Origin: Capsicum annuum
Taxonomy: Eukaryota; Streptophyta; Magnoliopsida; Solanales; Solanaceae
Reading direction: 5' to 3'
NCBI RefSeq assembly: GCF_002878395.1
Contig: NC_061120.1
Span: forward strand, 93,812,221 to 93,876,220
DNA length: 64,000 nucleotides
The position numbers were made by a program, and so were the translations under genes. Shown piece after piece: positions 23,700 through 36,848 of this stretch (position 1 is its first letter; every line of letters begins with the position of its first letter). Below the pieces are notes generated by a model. That model worked only from the letters and a program-made list of their open reading frames with translations. It made no database searches and was not told where the DNA came from.

Positions 23700-24612
23700 A
23701 TTGCAAAAAGAAGCAAGATTATTGAAAATAGACTCAAGTGTCATTAACTCACACCCAACAAAAGTCACAACATAAGATCGATGCTCACAATCTACCTCAA
23801 AAGAGTCTTATGGAGGTAGATACACAAAAAATCATATCAAGAGGTTTGCAGACTATCAAAAACTAAAGCAGAGTATGCACACATATAGAAGAAAGTGAAT
23901 CCCAGATCAAATAATACAGATGCAGGTCTTAAACAAAAAAGGACGATACCTGTGATAACAATATCGAAACTCTTTGCCTCTAGTCTGGTAGGTATAGCAT
24001 AGTACTTTCTAGGACCACTAACTAGATGAATAAAACAGTGAACACCACTATAGGATCCACTACCTCTACCTCACACACCTCTTATACAACCCTTAGTTTT
24101 ACAGTTTTTGGCCAAACAACCAGTTTCATCACACAAATAACAATCTTTCTATGACCCCGACTCAGGAGGAGGAGGTACGACTAGACCGGAGTGGTCATTA
24201 AAAAATTCTAAGCCAGATGAACCACCACCTGAACTCTGAAAGGCTTCCTTCATGGATCTACCATGGTAACCATGGAAACCTCTAAAATCCATACCTCAAG
24301 ATATGTGACCTTTGAACTCGCCTAGATAATGAACCTTCTTGGTGCCTCCTTGATATGCTAGAAGAACATCCTTAGTCATCTTAGAATTATCCATAATACT
24401 TTAAAATGATGTTTCACACACTAAAATCGGATATGTACCTAGCTGATGGTAAAAATCCAATCCCTTCATAATCTTTTGAATCTTTTAAACTTTGGTGGCA
24501 GTATTGGCATAAGAATATCTATATAAGGTATGAAATCATGCCTCACACTCAGCAATATTCATGGATCCTTACTCCAATTAATCAAAATTATCTTTCATCT
24601 AATTCCTCATAC
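23700..24612 (-). pseudogene. Gag C-terminus and protease start of the layer-0 chromovirus
   Basis: Sense order on the minus strand: gag core end near 24600-24500 (GSMNIAECEA, then FHTLYRYSYA), a glycine/serine-rich linker (FRGFHGYHGRSMKEAFQSSG, SGGGSSG), a zinc knuckle near 24150-24110 (CYLCDETGCLAKNC, with the histidine of CX2CX4HX4C replaced by C), then EAKSFDIVITGIV and RPASVLFDLGFTF of the protease, where the catalytic DTG-type triad reads DLG. Text like SYVVTFVGCEL near 23760 is the protease middle. Then it breaks into a truncated LTR, so RT, RNase H and integrase were deleted. Its gag is the continuation of the gag at 28124-28948. Confidence 0.8.
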
Positions 24613-27600
24613 TGTAATAAAACACACGAGAATGTGGACTTGCATAATTTTTGGTTGATTAGTAGTGATCATGATATGTGTGTTGTGTTGTATCCTTGTA
24701 GTGTGTATTTTCTAACTTCTGCAGAGATTTTTTTGGTGTACATTATAGTGTTAACTTGTATCTATACTTACCTATCAAAGTGGAAGATTGTTCAAGCACC
24801 TATACCTTTGAATCATTGAGAATATATCAACTTTTGATGCCTCTAGAGTGGATAGGGTTGGGGGTAGTTTATGTGTACCCTAGGTCACGACTCGTACCAA
24901 CCATGCCCTTCTATTTTGTATACTAAGCATTATATTAAGGTAACATACTGTCCTCCATACTATAAGGTCATTCCTCATTCGTAACCAAGATTACGAGTTG
25001 TGTACTAGTGAACCATTTAGAGTAAAGTCGCAAACCTAGAGTGGACTATTTTTGTCACTAGTTTAGCTCATGATTAAAGGGTGAGTCATACCCTTGGTTA
25101 TGACTCAAATTTCCCTTTTCGTACCCACAATAGTGTGGTTGACATAGGAGAAGGCTAGGGTATGAATTAAGGTACGACTCATACCCTTTGTTATGATTGC
25201 CAAGTGAACTGTGAGCGGGAGTCATACCTCTGCATGTGTGTGTTTTCCAAATTCTAACAAAGCACCTTTTAGTCATTTCCCATGGCTAACACCATAAACC
25301 CTATCACTAAATAAGTCATGGTTGACTCCAAAGTCTTTATTTGCAAGACTTAAACATTCCAAAACTCTCTAAAGGCTCTTGGAGGCTAGGGTTTGGAGGT
25401 GATCATCTAGTGCCAAGGAAGAGGTAAAGTTTTTTTGTGATTCAAGTTGTTTAAGGCATGTATCTCTTCCCCTCTTTAAATAAATCTAAACCTATGTACT
25501 TCACACTTGAATTAGTAAGTGTACATTGTGCTTTTTAATCAAATAAAAAGGTTTTTACTACTTAACAATGAATAATGATTATTCTTGTTTATACTTGTGT
25601 TGAAACATGTTATTGATGGTAGATTTCATATATGGATGCTTGTAGTATGTTTTTTTTAACATGAGGGTCTTGAGTAAACCTAGTATTTATGATATCTACC
25701 ATGAAAATGACCTTTATATAAATATGCATAAAAGGTGTTTGTGAAAATGTGTAAGTGAAATGCCTAGTTGCATGTGGATGATGTATTGACTTAGAGAAAT
25801 GGAGTAATGAGAATGAATGATTGGAAAATGGTAGGTTAAAGTTATTGTGAGTCATTTATTATGTATTTGATGATATTTTTTGGCCAATAACTAATAAGGG
25901 ATTGAAACCCTAATCATGATAATGAACTTATTGTTGTGTATTGAGCCTAATTATGGTGGAAGCTTGTTAATGAATTATAAATGGTTATGCGGGTCTTGGT
26001 GACATTAAATTATATAAATTATATGTTTAATCAAGGCATGTGTCCTATTTAAATTAACAATGGTTAAATAATTTTTTGAAGGTTAAATGTATATCTATTG
26101 AATTGGCCTATAGAAATGAATGAGTCATGATAATGTCTTAATGGATATAAATACTTATAGATGGTTCTTTAAGGACTTGTTGGATATTTAGTGAGTTATA
26201 ATAACCATGAATGCTTGTAAATAGTTGATAAGAACCTTGGTAAGTACGTAATGGGTTAGCTTATGGCTTAAATGGGGCAATGACCATTTTGTATGAATGT
26301 TTGATAATTGGTATTGTGTTGGAATGGTTAGCCATGTAATTTGTTAAAAGATGACCATGTTAGTTTGATGGCTAAGAAGAGGGGTTCAATTCCATAAACT
26401 TGAACTTTAATTAAGTATGGGACCAAGTGTGATAAAAATATGACATGATGTTCCTAATGACATGTGAATGGCTTGTATGGGTTTTGAGGTCCACAAATAA
26501 AATTGTATGATGAATTTTATGAAGGCATTGGCCTATTAAAATGGTTGAGAAATGAAGGCTCCCATAGGGACATTATGGTCATGTATAATGTTTAATTGGC
26601 TTAGTGTGTCAAAGCCCTTAAACATGATATGAATTGTATGAATGAACATACATGAACTAATGAGTTAAGATTTCAATGTCGACTAATAATGGTAATGGTA
26701 TGACTAGTGATTAGAGTGCAAAATTGCTTGTGGTTCAAGTCTCTTTCCCAATGAGAAGTCTATTAGTTCGAGTTCCTATACCAATGAAATGGATTGTGGT
26801 TCTAGTCCCTCACCTAAAAAGGTCTCTTAAGGTTAGAATACCTTGTGTAATTTAATGACTAGTGGTTTGAGTCCCTAGTCCAATCAAATGACTAGTAGTT
26901 TAAGTCCCTAGTTTGATGAGATAACTGGTGGTTTGAGTCCCTAGTATGACTAGATGACTAGTAGTTTGAGTCCCAAGTACGATAAGATGACTAGTGGTTT
27001 GTGTCCCTAGTCAAATGAGATGAATAGTGGTATAAGTCCCTAGTCCAATGAGATGACTAGTGGTTTGAGTCCCTAGTCCGATGATATAAATAGTGGTTCT
27101 AGTCCCTAGTCCAATGAGATGGCTTGTAGTTCAAGTACCTTGCCTAATGAGTAGATCGAATCAGTTAAGTTGGTTAATTGGTTTACTTGGTTGAGTTTGT
27201 TTAGGGTTCGAGTTCCTTGGACTGATATAATGAAGAAGTTCAAGGTTATAAAAATTGGTAAGTTGGAAGAGTGAAGTTGTTCACTCCATGTCTTATGAAT
27301 GAATGATTGAGAATTCATGCTAAGCCTTGTTCCCTTTTTGGCTCAATATGAATATATTGTATATGTCTACATGCATGAGTATGTGTTCAAGAAGATGATT
27401 AAAGACTTATGCCTAATAAGGATGGAATAAACCTAATAGGGATTGTAGGTGTCCTCCTCTTTATACTTTATGAATGAATGAGCATAATGAAATGTTGTTA
27501 AGCCCTTATTCTTTTGACTTGGATGTGAAATACCTATGTGAAAGAATTAATGTATGAATATTATTGATTATGATATAATGACTTGTGTGGTATAGTGATG

Positions 27601-28123
27601 TTATTTTATCCTTATCCTTGATTAACATTCTAGCACTCCAATCGGTAATAGTCTCTAGATGCTACATCCCCACGTGACATAGGTGTTAGATCATCTTTTT
27701 TCTCTTCTACGTAGTGATCAGGTGTTCGAGAGGATTCGTGTATTGTCCTAAAAGTGGTGAGCTTTCACTCTTTGGAAGACCTATCTTTCATAGTAATTTT
27801 ACTTTATGTCATAGACTTGTATAGGTTTGGTACTTGGCTATTATCGGGGGCATGTCCCGATATATCTTTGACTCAGTTGTTTAGATGTTCTGTGGGTGAC
27901 TGTGGACTTGGGAATATTAGCTAGGCCATTGTTATTAATGAAATGGTAGATGTTCTATAGCATTGACTATTAGTCTTATATTTCCGCTATTCTTATTATT
28001 TGGTCAGGATCCACCCGATCTTTGTTAATGATTGTCGATGATTAGGTTGGTTTCTCGGGGAGACGTCCTATTAGGTGAGCTTGAGGTGCCCATATGACAT
28101 AGCTCGAAGTTCAAGGCATGTCA
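24613..28123 (+). mobile_element. Solo (or end-truncated) chromovirus LTR inserted in the layer-0 gag
   Basis: The stretch begins TGTAATAAAACAC and ends GGCATGTCA. It has no primer site after it and no coding domain. Its right third shares phrases with the LTR pair 37176-39329/44405-46760 (for example GGGGGCATGTCCC near 27870 and 46350, and 'GTGAGCTTTCA..CTT'), so it is the same broad family in plus orientation. The minus-strand gag reading resumes across it: text ending AFLETFIP on the right side continues as MRNxMKDNFDxLE on the left side. A clear 5-bp duplication is not visible, so the boundaries are good to a few bases only. It holds a 33-bp minisatellite. Confidence 0.7.
26855..27151 (+). 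repeat. 33-bp minisatellite, nine units
   Basis: Nine consecutive 33-base units share ATGACTAGTGGTTTGAGTCC followed by CTAGTCCGATGAG, with one to eight substitutions each and no length change. More diverged units extend left to about 26700. Each unit contains CCCTAG, giving a stop in one frame, so it is not coding. It lies in the middle of the LTR 24613-28123; the LTR copies at 37176 and 44405 do not carry it. Confidence 0.9.
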
Positions 28124-28948
28124 TCTAAGGAATGAATGTCTCCAAAAAAGCCTCTGCAAACTAATCCCTTGTCAGCTCAAGAAAATCAAGATATCTGCAA
28201 CAAATAAGTGATCTCCACCAATATATAGTGGTATCTCTCAAATAATATATAGAACACGCAATACCATTTGACCCAAGAAAACCTAGGTTATGCAACTTCT
28301 CAGACATTCAATTAAGAACTCATAGGCACCATTGCCTACAACACCATTGAACCTAGGACGACCTAAATGAGTGAACCTCCAAAACCTCTTCGGATCCTTA
28401 AAATACATAATTGTACTCGCAATAAAAGGAGGCATGGTGAATCTGCCAGGCTGAACTCCCACCTAAGGAGGAAACATAGATGAAGGCTAAACTCCCAATC
28501 CCAAAATACAATAGGCAGATGCAAGTTCTAAAGGAGGGAAAGCACTCGAATTCTATGGAGTACCAAATGTAGAAGTAGGTACTACTTGATGATCCACACT
28601 CGAAACTAGAGGAAAACCATAAGTTGAATCTAGCATAGACAAAGTTACTTAGAACTGGAGGAACACAAAGAGTACCCAAAGGAACACCCTTCAACTGGAT
28701 CAACAAGCGAACCAATAACCCCTCGAATACTTGGGTAGAGGAACTCGATTGGGATGAAGTAGGACCCATATTTCCAACACACTCAATATAAGGCTTACGT
28801 GAGAGTCCCCTAGCATAACACCTAGATGGGCAAATCCTCATTCCCTCATACTACCTCGAGCCCTTCCTAGACTCACAACTTACCCTATAGACTGGGCTCT
28901 CTCTTAGAATAAAATCTCAACATCTCTAACCTAACGAGTTCTAGTCAT
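28124..28948 (-). pseudogene. Gag N-terminus of the layer-0 chromovirus
   Basis: A start at 28948 opens with MTRTR, the usual gag opening of chromoviruses, about 200 bases after the primer site. A long open stretch (28841-28398) gives a serine/proline-rich linker (GPTSSQSSSSTQVFEGLL). Near 28350-28260 comes PRFNGVVGNGAYEFLIECL, which corresponds to the 'PxFxG..GEDAYEFL' start of the gag core, and near 28150 AFLETFIP, the 'AFLDRYIP' block. Stops and shifts occur throughout. It is cut at 28123 by an inserted LTR; the rest of gag is at 24612-24100. Confidence 0.75.
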
Positions 28949-29143
28949 CACCTTCTTCACAAAAAAAGAGTGGAATATGATAAAGAATACAAGGTATGAA
29001 GGAAAAGACAAGATATGGTACAAAATAGAGGAAAATTCCAAAACACAACCTAGAGCCTGTCGGAGATAGATAGGGATATCTATGTACCAATCCACGAGAC
29101 TTTATTAAATAACTTATTCTTACACTTTTCAGACCTATTGGTT

Positions 29144-29156
29144 GCTCTGATAACAA
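29144..29156 (-). other. Primer-binding site of the layer-0 chromovirus
   Basis: The minus strand reads TTGTTATCAGAGC, one base from TGGTATCAGAGC over the core. It directly follows the LTR end GGATCATGATAA (29157 onward), which fixes the 5' LTR on the right. Confidence 0.8.
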
Positions 29157-29806
29157 TTTATCATGATCCAAAAACTAAGGTCATTATGCAAATTGTTGTG
29201 ACAATCCTTGAAAAGTAAGCCTATCACACAAATTGATACAAAAGGGAAAGTAATAATAATAACTCAAAGTAAAGCTTCTAGACGAAGCCAAACCCCACAA
29301 TATATTAATAGTGAAAGAACACAACTAAATATATTATACCATAATCCCAAAACCTGGTGTCAAAGTTTAAGAATATCACTAGTACAATTTGAGATAAAAA
29401 ACATAAGATATCAAAGCAAGAACCACTCCGTCTCCGAATGCAAAATAATGATATAGTCTAAATAAAGAAAGGTAGTAGTAGAGTATGGAAATAAGAATCC
29501 AACTGCTACCTCGAATAGCTCCAAAGTATCACCCGAAGTCAACCACTGTGAGGCACACTCAAAGTAGTATCTACACCAAAAGGGTGAATAGAAGTGAGTA
29601 TGGTCCAGTTGTAATCAGAAGGTATCATAAGCCGACTTACCAAAGCAGAAAATAAAGAATACAAAATAAATACAAAGGGCACGTCACCTACAATCAAAAA
29701 ATGTCCCATATGATAGTCCACACCTTCTCTACTAATTGTTCTATAATATTTATATACACCATAAAAATATGAAAGAGAAGTACAAGTGTATTGATATCAT
29801 ATATAC
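29157..29806 (-). repeat. 5' LTR of the layer-0 chromovirus, piece 1 of 3
   Basis: The minus-strand LTR end (GGATCATGATAA) abuts the primer site. The LTR runs right until it is interrupted at 29807 by a second chromovirus. It continues at 48160-48319 and then from 56240. The text AAACCTGGTGTC and CAACTGCTACCTCGAATA belongs to a family common in Solanaceae genomes, as far as I recall. Confidence 0.75.
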
Positions 29807-31801
29807 TGTCACGACCCAAGGCTACCCCCAAGTCAAGAAAATGGTGCTTACAGCCACAAGTTACCACAAGCTAACCTATGAATTGGTACCTGCTATGAGC
29901 ACTGAGTAAAATAGAAATACAACATATGTGCAGGAAATAAACTGATAAGAGACTGCAAATTTGAATACCTGAATATACAGTAGTGACATGCCTAAAATAT
30001 CTAATAAAATACTAAAAGCTAAATTATATATCTAAAAACAACTGATAAATATGAATGAACTGACTAATTGTCTAACTGATTTTTTGAAAGCCTCTAAACA
30101 TCATGAGGATTTGATGGGACAAACCCCCAACTAACTCTAACTAAAAAAACATAAAGAGATACTGAAATAACTGTAAAAACATATCATGTCCTCGATGGAT
30201 AAAAACTCACCACTACTACTGTTGAGTAATGTTGAGTTGTCTAAGAACGATTGGTATACTGAGCATCCAAACCTATGTTATAATACAACATGGTGTAAAG
30301 GAAAAGTATGCGGCAAGTACTTTGAATGTATTGGTATATGAGATAAAGACTTATTGAAATACATGAGATAGCTAAGCATGAATTATCTAAGAATGCAAGA
30401 CCAAGAAGAAACATGTTACAGATATAAATCTAAAATCTAAAAGGCTAGAATCTGTATAACTGAATAACTAATAATCTATACACTTGATCAAGAAAACCTG
30501 AGCTAAGATACACTTAAATACTGATTGGAACTGTGGGAGGTATCATGTAATCGACATGCCCCAATCTGAGTTAATCAAGATACAACGTGTAACCCCAGTT
30601 GGAAAGGTGTCAGTACCTTGCCATAGGTACTAACACTAGGTGTGGATCTACTAATTTGATATCCTAAAGAACTAGGGACTCAGTCCTAAACTGGTTAGTG
30701 ATTGCTAATAGAGTTTTAGTACTAAACTAGCAGGTGACATTTCATAATCGTAAGTTGGGTCCATAGTCTGAAACTTAGGGACTGCTACTAAGGACCAATC
30801 CTAACTATCGGGTGATCCCCCATCCCTAGGTTCTCTCGGTGCTAAATCCTACTCCCAACTAAATGACACTAGTACAGAACTGAACTAAGCTAAACTATAC
30901 ATTTTTTCTGATAGTGCTCATCATGATCATAATTATCTGATTATAATGATAAGTTTCATGGCTTAACTAACTTATTACTAGAAAATCTAAAATCATGTAA
31001 AACACATAGGCATTGGAAGCATGAACTTAAGCATATTTAATCATAAAATACAATATCAAAGCTTAAAACTCTAGTATGGAATCGCTGTTCAAAGACCCAA
31101 AACATGAACTTTCACCAAAACAATCATAAAATACAATATCAAAGCTTAAAACTGTAGTATGGAATCACTGTTTAAAGGCCCAAAACATGAACATTTCACC
31201 AAAACAATTAGAAAGCATGAACTTAAGCATGAGAAAGAGGCTTGGATATTGTTCTTGGTAAAAGAGAAGTGTTTCTTGAGAGTAATTTTAAGTGAAAGCG
31301 GCAAATAAATCCCTTTTGGAAGTCCTAAATCATGCTAAAGATGAATTGGGTTAAGGAAAATGACTCAAATACCCATAGTTTAAAAACCAAAAAGTTGGAC
31401 AGAATAGCACTACCACGCTGCAACCCTTAGTCCGATGGAGAAAACCCAGTGCCGCCGGCTTTATTTTGATGGAGCAAGCCCCATGCCATGACACCTATCC
31501 CAACGGAGCAAGCCCCGTATCGCAGGCTTATTGCGGGAGGTATTTTTCTTTAATTTCCCAGACATGCCCTTATGCCTATCTGAAAATACCAAAACTTCCC
31601 CGAGTGGTACCTTTAAGAACACCAAACATTAATCAACTCAAAAATCAAAGTCTCGAGGTCGGGAAAGCCAAAATTAAAATCATTAAATTTTAGAGGCCAA
31701 AACAAAGATCAATCCTTAATACATAGTGAAAATTTCAAGCCTTGGACAATTTAACTGATAACTATGACTGAACCGAGCTTAAGATCTTACAGAGTATTAC
31801 A
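29807..31801 (-). repeat. 3' LTR (left copy) of the 29807 element
   Basis: 1995 bp, starts TGTCACGACCC and ends GAGTATTACA on the plus strand. It aligns with 36865-37175 at its left end and with 46761-48159 over its right two thirds ('TCCTAAACTG', 'CTAAACTAGCAGGTGA', 'TGCTAAATCCTACTC'). A GC-richer repeat lies at 31425-31530. Confidence 0.9.
31425..31530 (-). repeat. GC-rich short repeat in the 29807 LTR family
   Basis: The phrase GAGCAAGCCCC recurs (near 31471 and 31505) with CCG-rich text between. The partner LTR has three copies of GCAAGCCCC (near 47788, 47822 and 47854), spaced about 33-34 bases. The stretch stands out from the AT-rich surroundings. Confidence 0.65.
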
Positions 31802-31812
31802 ATGCCCCTTGG
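31802..31812 (-). other. Polypurine tract of the 29807 element
   Basis: The minus strand reads CCAAGGGGCAT immediately before the LTR start, after GGATGAATATTC, the same lead-in as in the other chromoviruses here. Confidence 0.75.
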
Positions 31813-32039
31813 GAATATTCATCCTTGAATGAGACTAGATAGACTGAGAATACTTAGACAACTGAGATCATATATTGAACATGCATAATTGGGATGTGAT
31901 TACATAACTGAGTTTGAAGCATAATACATGAACTGAACTAATTTCATTCATGCATGCAATGATATTAGAATAGTTACATAGCTAAAATAGAGAACAGAAA
32001 GGAGTAAATATAAGTAAGATCGTTACCTCAAGTTGAATT

Positions 32040-35000
32040 TGATTTTGTGAAGAAAAGGAGAGGGTACTGGGTTTGAATATCAGTTTCTGCTTCCTAAGTA
32101 TCTCCCTCAACAGAATGATTCTACGATAGAACTTTATCCAAGGTAACTTCTTTATTCCTTAACCTACAAATATGACGGTCAAGGATCTTTTCTGGAATTC
32201 CTTCATAGGAAAGACTATTCCAAACATCCATACTTTCTGAAGGAAAAACAATAGTTTAATCACTGATTCATTTATTTAACAAGGAAACATGAAACAACAT
32301 ATCCACTAATTCCAAATCTGCAGGCAACTTAAGCTCATATGCTACCTTCTGAAAATAGATTAAGATTCTATATGGGCCAATATAGCGAGGACAGAGTTTC
32401 CCCTTCTAGAAAAATCTCTCCACTACCTTCATAGGTAAAATCTTCAAATAAACTAAATTACTAACCTCAAACTAAAGATCCCTTCTCCTAATGTTTGTAT
32501 AAGATTTTTGATGGCTTTGGGCTATCGTTTCCTTTCCTGAATCAACTGAACCTTCTACATTGCCTAAAACACTAAATTTGGCCCTATCAAAGTAGCCTTA
32601 CCTACCTCAAACCAACTAATAGGTTAACTACATCTCCTTCCATAGAGAGACTCAAACGGAGCCATTTGAATATTTGAGTGATAACTATTATTGTAAGCGA
32701 ACTCAATCAAAGGTAAGTGGTCATCCCAACTACCTTTAAAGTCAATAACATAGGCCCTCAATATGTCCTCCGAAGTCTAGATGGTCCATTCTACCTAACT
32801 ATCTATTTGAGGATGAAAAGTTATACTGATATGAAATTGGGTACCAAGACCCTTTTGAAAAGTCTTCCAATAGTGAGAGGTAAATTGAGTACCTCAATCT
32901 AAAATAATAAACAGCGGAATCACGTATAACTTAACAAACTCTCTAAGATAAAGTCTATCATAATCCTTGGTTGAATACAACACATGAATTGGTAATAAAT
33001 GAGTTGATTTGGTCATTTTATCAATAACGACCCAAATAAAAATATGTTGACGACATGTATGAGGCAACCCTATCACAAAATCCTTGTTCACCGCTTCCCA
33101 CTTCCAAGTGGGGATGCTAAACTCCGACAATGTACCTTTAGGCCTTTGGTGCTTAACTTGACCTACTGATAGTTCGAACACTTAGCCTCAAACTCTACAA
33201 TATCATTGTTCATACCAATCAACCAATAGATTTTTTGAAAGTCAGGGTACATCTTAGTGTTCCCTGGATGAATAAAATACTGCACACTATGCATTTCTAC
33301 TAAAATTCATTATCTCAACCATCATCACACGTAACACATAACTTGTCATAACAATAGAGCACACCATTTTCCCCTAGGGAAAAAACTTCTAATTTATGAT
33401 ATTTAACCGCCTTATTCAACTTAGCTAAACTAGGATACCTTTGTTGGTTTTTTTTACTTTGTCAACCAAAGAAGATTCTGAACCATTCAGAACCCATATA
33501 CTACCTTCAGTTGAATCAACCAACCGAACACATAATCTAGTAAGTTAACGAACCTCATGGACTAACTCCTCCTTATCATCCTCTACATGGGCAACACTAC
33601 CCATAGATAACCTAGTAAGGGTACCTACCACAACATTGTCTTTGCTTGAATAATATAACACACTCAAATTGTAATCTTTTAACTACTTAAGAAACCTTCT
33701 CTAATGAAGATTCAGATCTTTCTACGTAAACACGTACTGTAAACTCTTATGATCCATGAACACATCAACATAAACCCCATAAAGATAATGCCTCCAAATT
33801 TTCAAGACGAATACAAGAGCTTCCAACTCAAGATCATGGGTCAGATAATTCTTTTCATGGGGTTCAATCTGTCTAGAGGTGTAGGCTATGACCTTGCCTC
33901 TCTATATCAACACATCACCAAGACCAACTCTATAAGTATTAAAATATACTACAAATCAATCTGAGGAATCTGGCAAAGTTAAGATTAGGGTGGAGGTGAG
34001 TCAATTCTTCAAATCTTGAAAAACTCTTCTTGCATAAATCTGACAAAAAAAATTTGACCTTCTTCTGAGTCAATCAGTATATGGGAGAAATAATAGAAAA
34101 GAACCCTTCAATAAACTGTCTGTAATATCCAGCCAAATCTATAAAACTCCTAATATTCAATGTAAAGATGGGTCCAGGCTAGTTTCTCACTGCTTCGGTC
34201 TTTTAAGGGTCAATTAAGATACCATCACCAAAAATTATATGGCCCAGGAAAGCAACTGATCTTATCCAAAGTTTACACTTACTAAACTTAGCGAATAACT
34301 AATGATCTCTAAGGGTCTGCAACACAACCCTCATATTATTTGTATGTCCATTCTCACTGCGGTAATAGACAAGGATATCATTAATGAAAACAATGAAAAA
34401 CATATCCAAGTACAACCTGAACTCCCTGTTCATCAAGTCCATAAAAGTTGTAGGGGCATTTGTTAGTCCAAAAGACATAACTAGGAATTCAAAGTTACCA
34501 TACCAAGATCTGAAGGCTATCTTAGGAATGTCACATTCTCTGACTCAAAGTTAATGATAGACGGATCTGTGGTCTATCATAGAGAAATAATTGGCACCCT
34601 GAAGTTGGTTGAACAAGTCATCAATTTTGGGGAGAGGATACGTATTCTTTATTGTGACTTTATTCAACTTATGGTAGTCAATGCACTTGGTGAGAGAACT
34701 ATTTTTACTATGCATGAACAGGACTGGAGTCCCCCATAGAGAAATACTAGGCCTGATTAAACCCTTATCTAAGAGGTCTTTTAACTATTCCTTCAATTCC
34801 TAAAGCTCAGCTAGAGCAATTCTTTAAGGAGTAATATAGATAGGATGGGTATCTGGGAGGAGATCTATTCCAAAGTCTATTTCTTTATCGGTAGGTACTC
34901 TAAGAAGATCTTCAGGGAACACATTTGAAAATTCATTTACTACTAGAACTGACTCAAGACTTAGAGCCTCAAAATATGAGTCTTTGACTCAAATGAGATG

Positions 35001-35440
35001 GTAAATACACCCCTTGGATATCATCTTTATTGTTCTAAAATAGGAAATAAACTCACATTTAGGTATTGAAGTACTACCCCTCTATTTAATAACTGGTTCA
35101 TTAGAAAACTATAACTAAACAACTTTATTTTCATGGTCAACTGAGGCATAGCATGAGTAGAGACAATCCATTCTAAGAATAACATCAAAGTCAGTCACCT
35201 CTAACTCCACAAGATCAGCTAAAGTGATTTTCTACGATACTATAACTGGATAATTTTTTTATACCAGCCTGGCTATGATAGTTTTACCCACTTGGGTAGA
35301 CACTGAGAAAGGTTCTACAAATATTTTAGGATTGATATCTTAGCCGATGACTATATAAGAAGTCACAAAACAAAATAAAGATAAGGGATCTAACAATACA
35401 TAAATATGAAGATAGAAGAATTGTAATATACCAGTAACCA
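32040..35440 (-). pseudogene. Pol of the 29807 element (PR, RT, RH, IN, chromodomain-like tail)
   Basis: Protease text at ~35440-35000 reads DFDVILRMDCLYS (consensus VILGMDWL). RT covers about 34800-33960, with blocks such as [19 protein letters not shown] and [19 protein letters not shown]. RNase H follows to ~33300. The integrase core at 33181-32894 is open for 95 codons: IPTWKWEAVNKDFVIGLP carries the first aspartate (DF), then IWVVIDKMTKSTHLLP, ending at the second aspartate IILD. Integrase C-terminal text lies at 32800-32250. A chromodomain-like tail (EAETDIQTQYPLLF) is near 32100-32050. Dozens of stops mean no function is left. Confidence 0.85.
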
Positions 35441-35499
35441 CATCAAGAAAACTTTCCTGATCATGATGAGTCTTAAGAGCGTACACCATATTCTGATAC

Positions 35500-36642
35500 G
35501 GTTCACTAAATGCACTAAAAATGGCACCCTAGTGAGTCAGACTACCTTCTGAAACTGATAAGGGATTGGACTGGCCCTATTCGCACGAATCTTTTCCCCT
35601 CTGAGCAACCACTGGACATTCTCGGATCCTATGTCCTAGCATTCCAAATCTAAAACACATATCACTACTAGCCTTACATTTACCTTGATGATCACTACTA
35701 TATTTCTGGAAAAGTGGATTAGTATGACCACTGTTCAGATAGTCCTGGGACTTAGAGCCTATCGTTTTATCCCGACTGTCTTTCCTAAACATACGCACTG
35801 GAGCACTAGATGAAGATGGAGTTAGTGCTAAAAATTTCTGATGGAACTAAGAATTATTACCTCCTTCTAACCTTGGTTGAGAGAAGTTGAAACTACCTGT
35901 TTTGGCCCTTTTATTCTCTCTCTCCCTCTCCTTGCATTTCTCTTCCTCAATCTACTTAGAATGAACCATGAGTCTAGATAGGTCCATCTCCTTAATCAAT
36001 ATGGAAATTTTACACTTCTTAACTATGCTACCAGATACACCAGACACAGACTTACTCATTCTAGATGTATTATATAGCATCTTAGTAGGAGCATACCTTG
36101 CCAACTAGGTAAACTTGTGTGACTACTCCTTCATGCTTATATTACAATTCTTAAGATTGATGAACTCCCTAACCTTAGCTTCTCTCAAATCTAGGGAAAG
36201 AACTTGTCTAAGAAAGTTACATCAAACTTCTCCCACTTTATAGGCCCTACATCAATACCTCAATCCTTTTTCTACTGCTTAAACCTTATATGTGATACAT
36301 CTAACAACTGGTACATAGAAAACTCTACACTCTCACTCAAATAGATGCCCATGATATCTATCACTTTTTGAACCATGTCCAGAAACTCCTGCGAATCCTC
36401 ATCAAACTTAGATCTAGAAAAAAAGGGTATAAAATCCTAAATTCTAACTTCAGCTATATTTGCCACTGGATTAGCTAGGGAAACAGCCTACTATTTTTTT
36501 GAGAAGCTACACAATTGGCTACGGTAGTGAAAATGGCCCTGAATTCGGCATGAGATACATGCCCATTCTGGGGATCTTTCTAAATAGGTGGTGGTGCAGT
36601 TTTATCCTCATTACTTCTTTCATTATTTCTTCTGGGAGGCAT
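35500..36642 (-). pseudogene. Gag of the 29807 element
   Basis: The start at 36642 gives MPPRRNNERSNEDKTAPPP, a typical chromovirus gag opening, followed by HAEFRAIFTTVANCV. Stops follow. The zinc knuckle is at 35657-35616 (CFRFGMLGHRIREC), where the second cysteine of CX2CX4HX4C is replaced by phenylalanine. Start choice rests on the conserved MPPRR opening about 220 bases from the primer site. Confidence 0.82.
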
Positions 36643-36848
36643 TGTCTATAGATAGAATGAAGGATTAGTTAGTAGAAGGACTTAAAAAGATCTCATACTC
36701 TTTTGCATGACATAGACATTGAAAGAAGGGAAACTTTCCTAAAACATCACATAGTTTCTTGCCTAATAGTATTGTGTGCTTTACACCTATGCATAAGACT
36801 CTACTTAATGCAGATTTCAGATACCCTGGGACACTTTGAAACCTTATT

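Noticed and set aside
24538..24819. 93-codon plus-strand frame spanning 24613
   Set aside because: It runs across the junction between a minus-strand gag and an inserted LTR.
26855..27151. Possible CRISPR-like array
   Set aside because: Units are contiguous 33-mers with no spacers, and the window is plant nuclear DNA.
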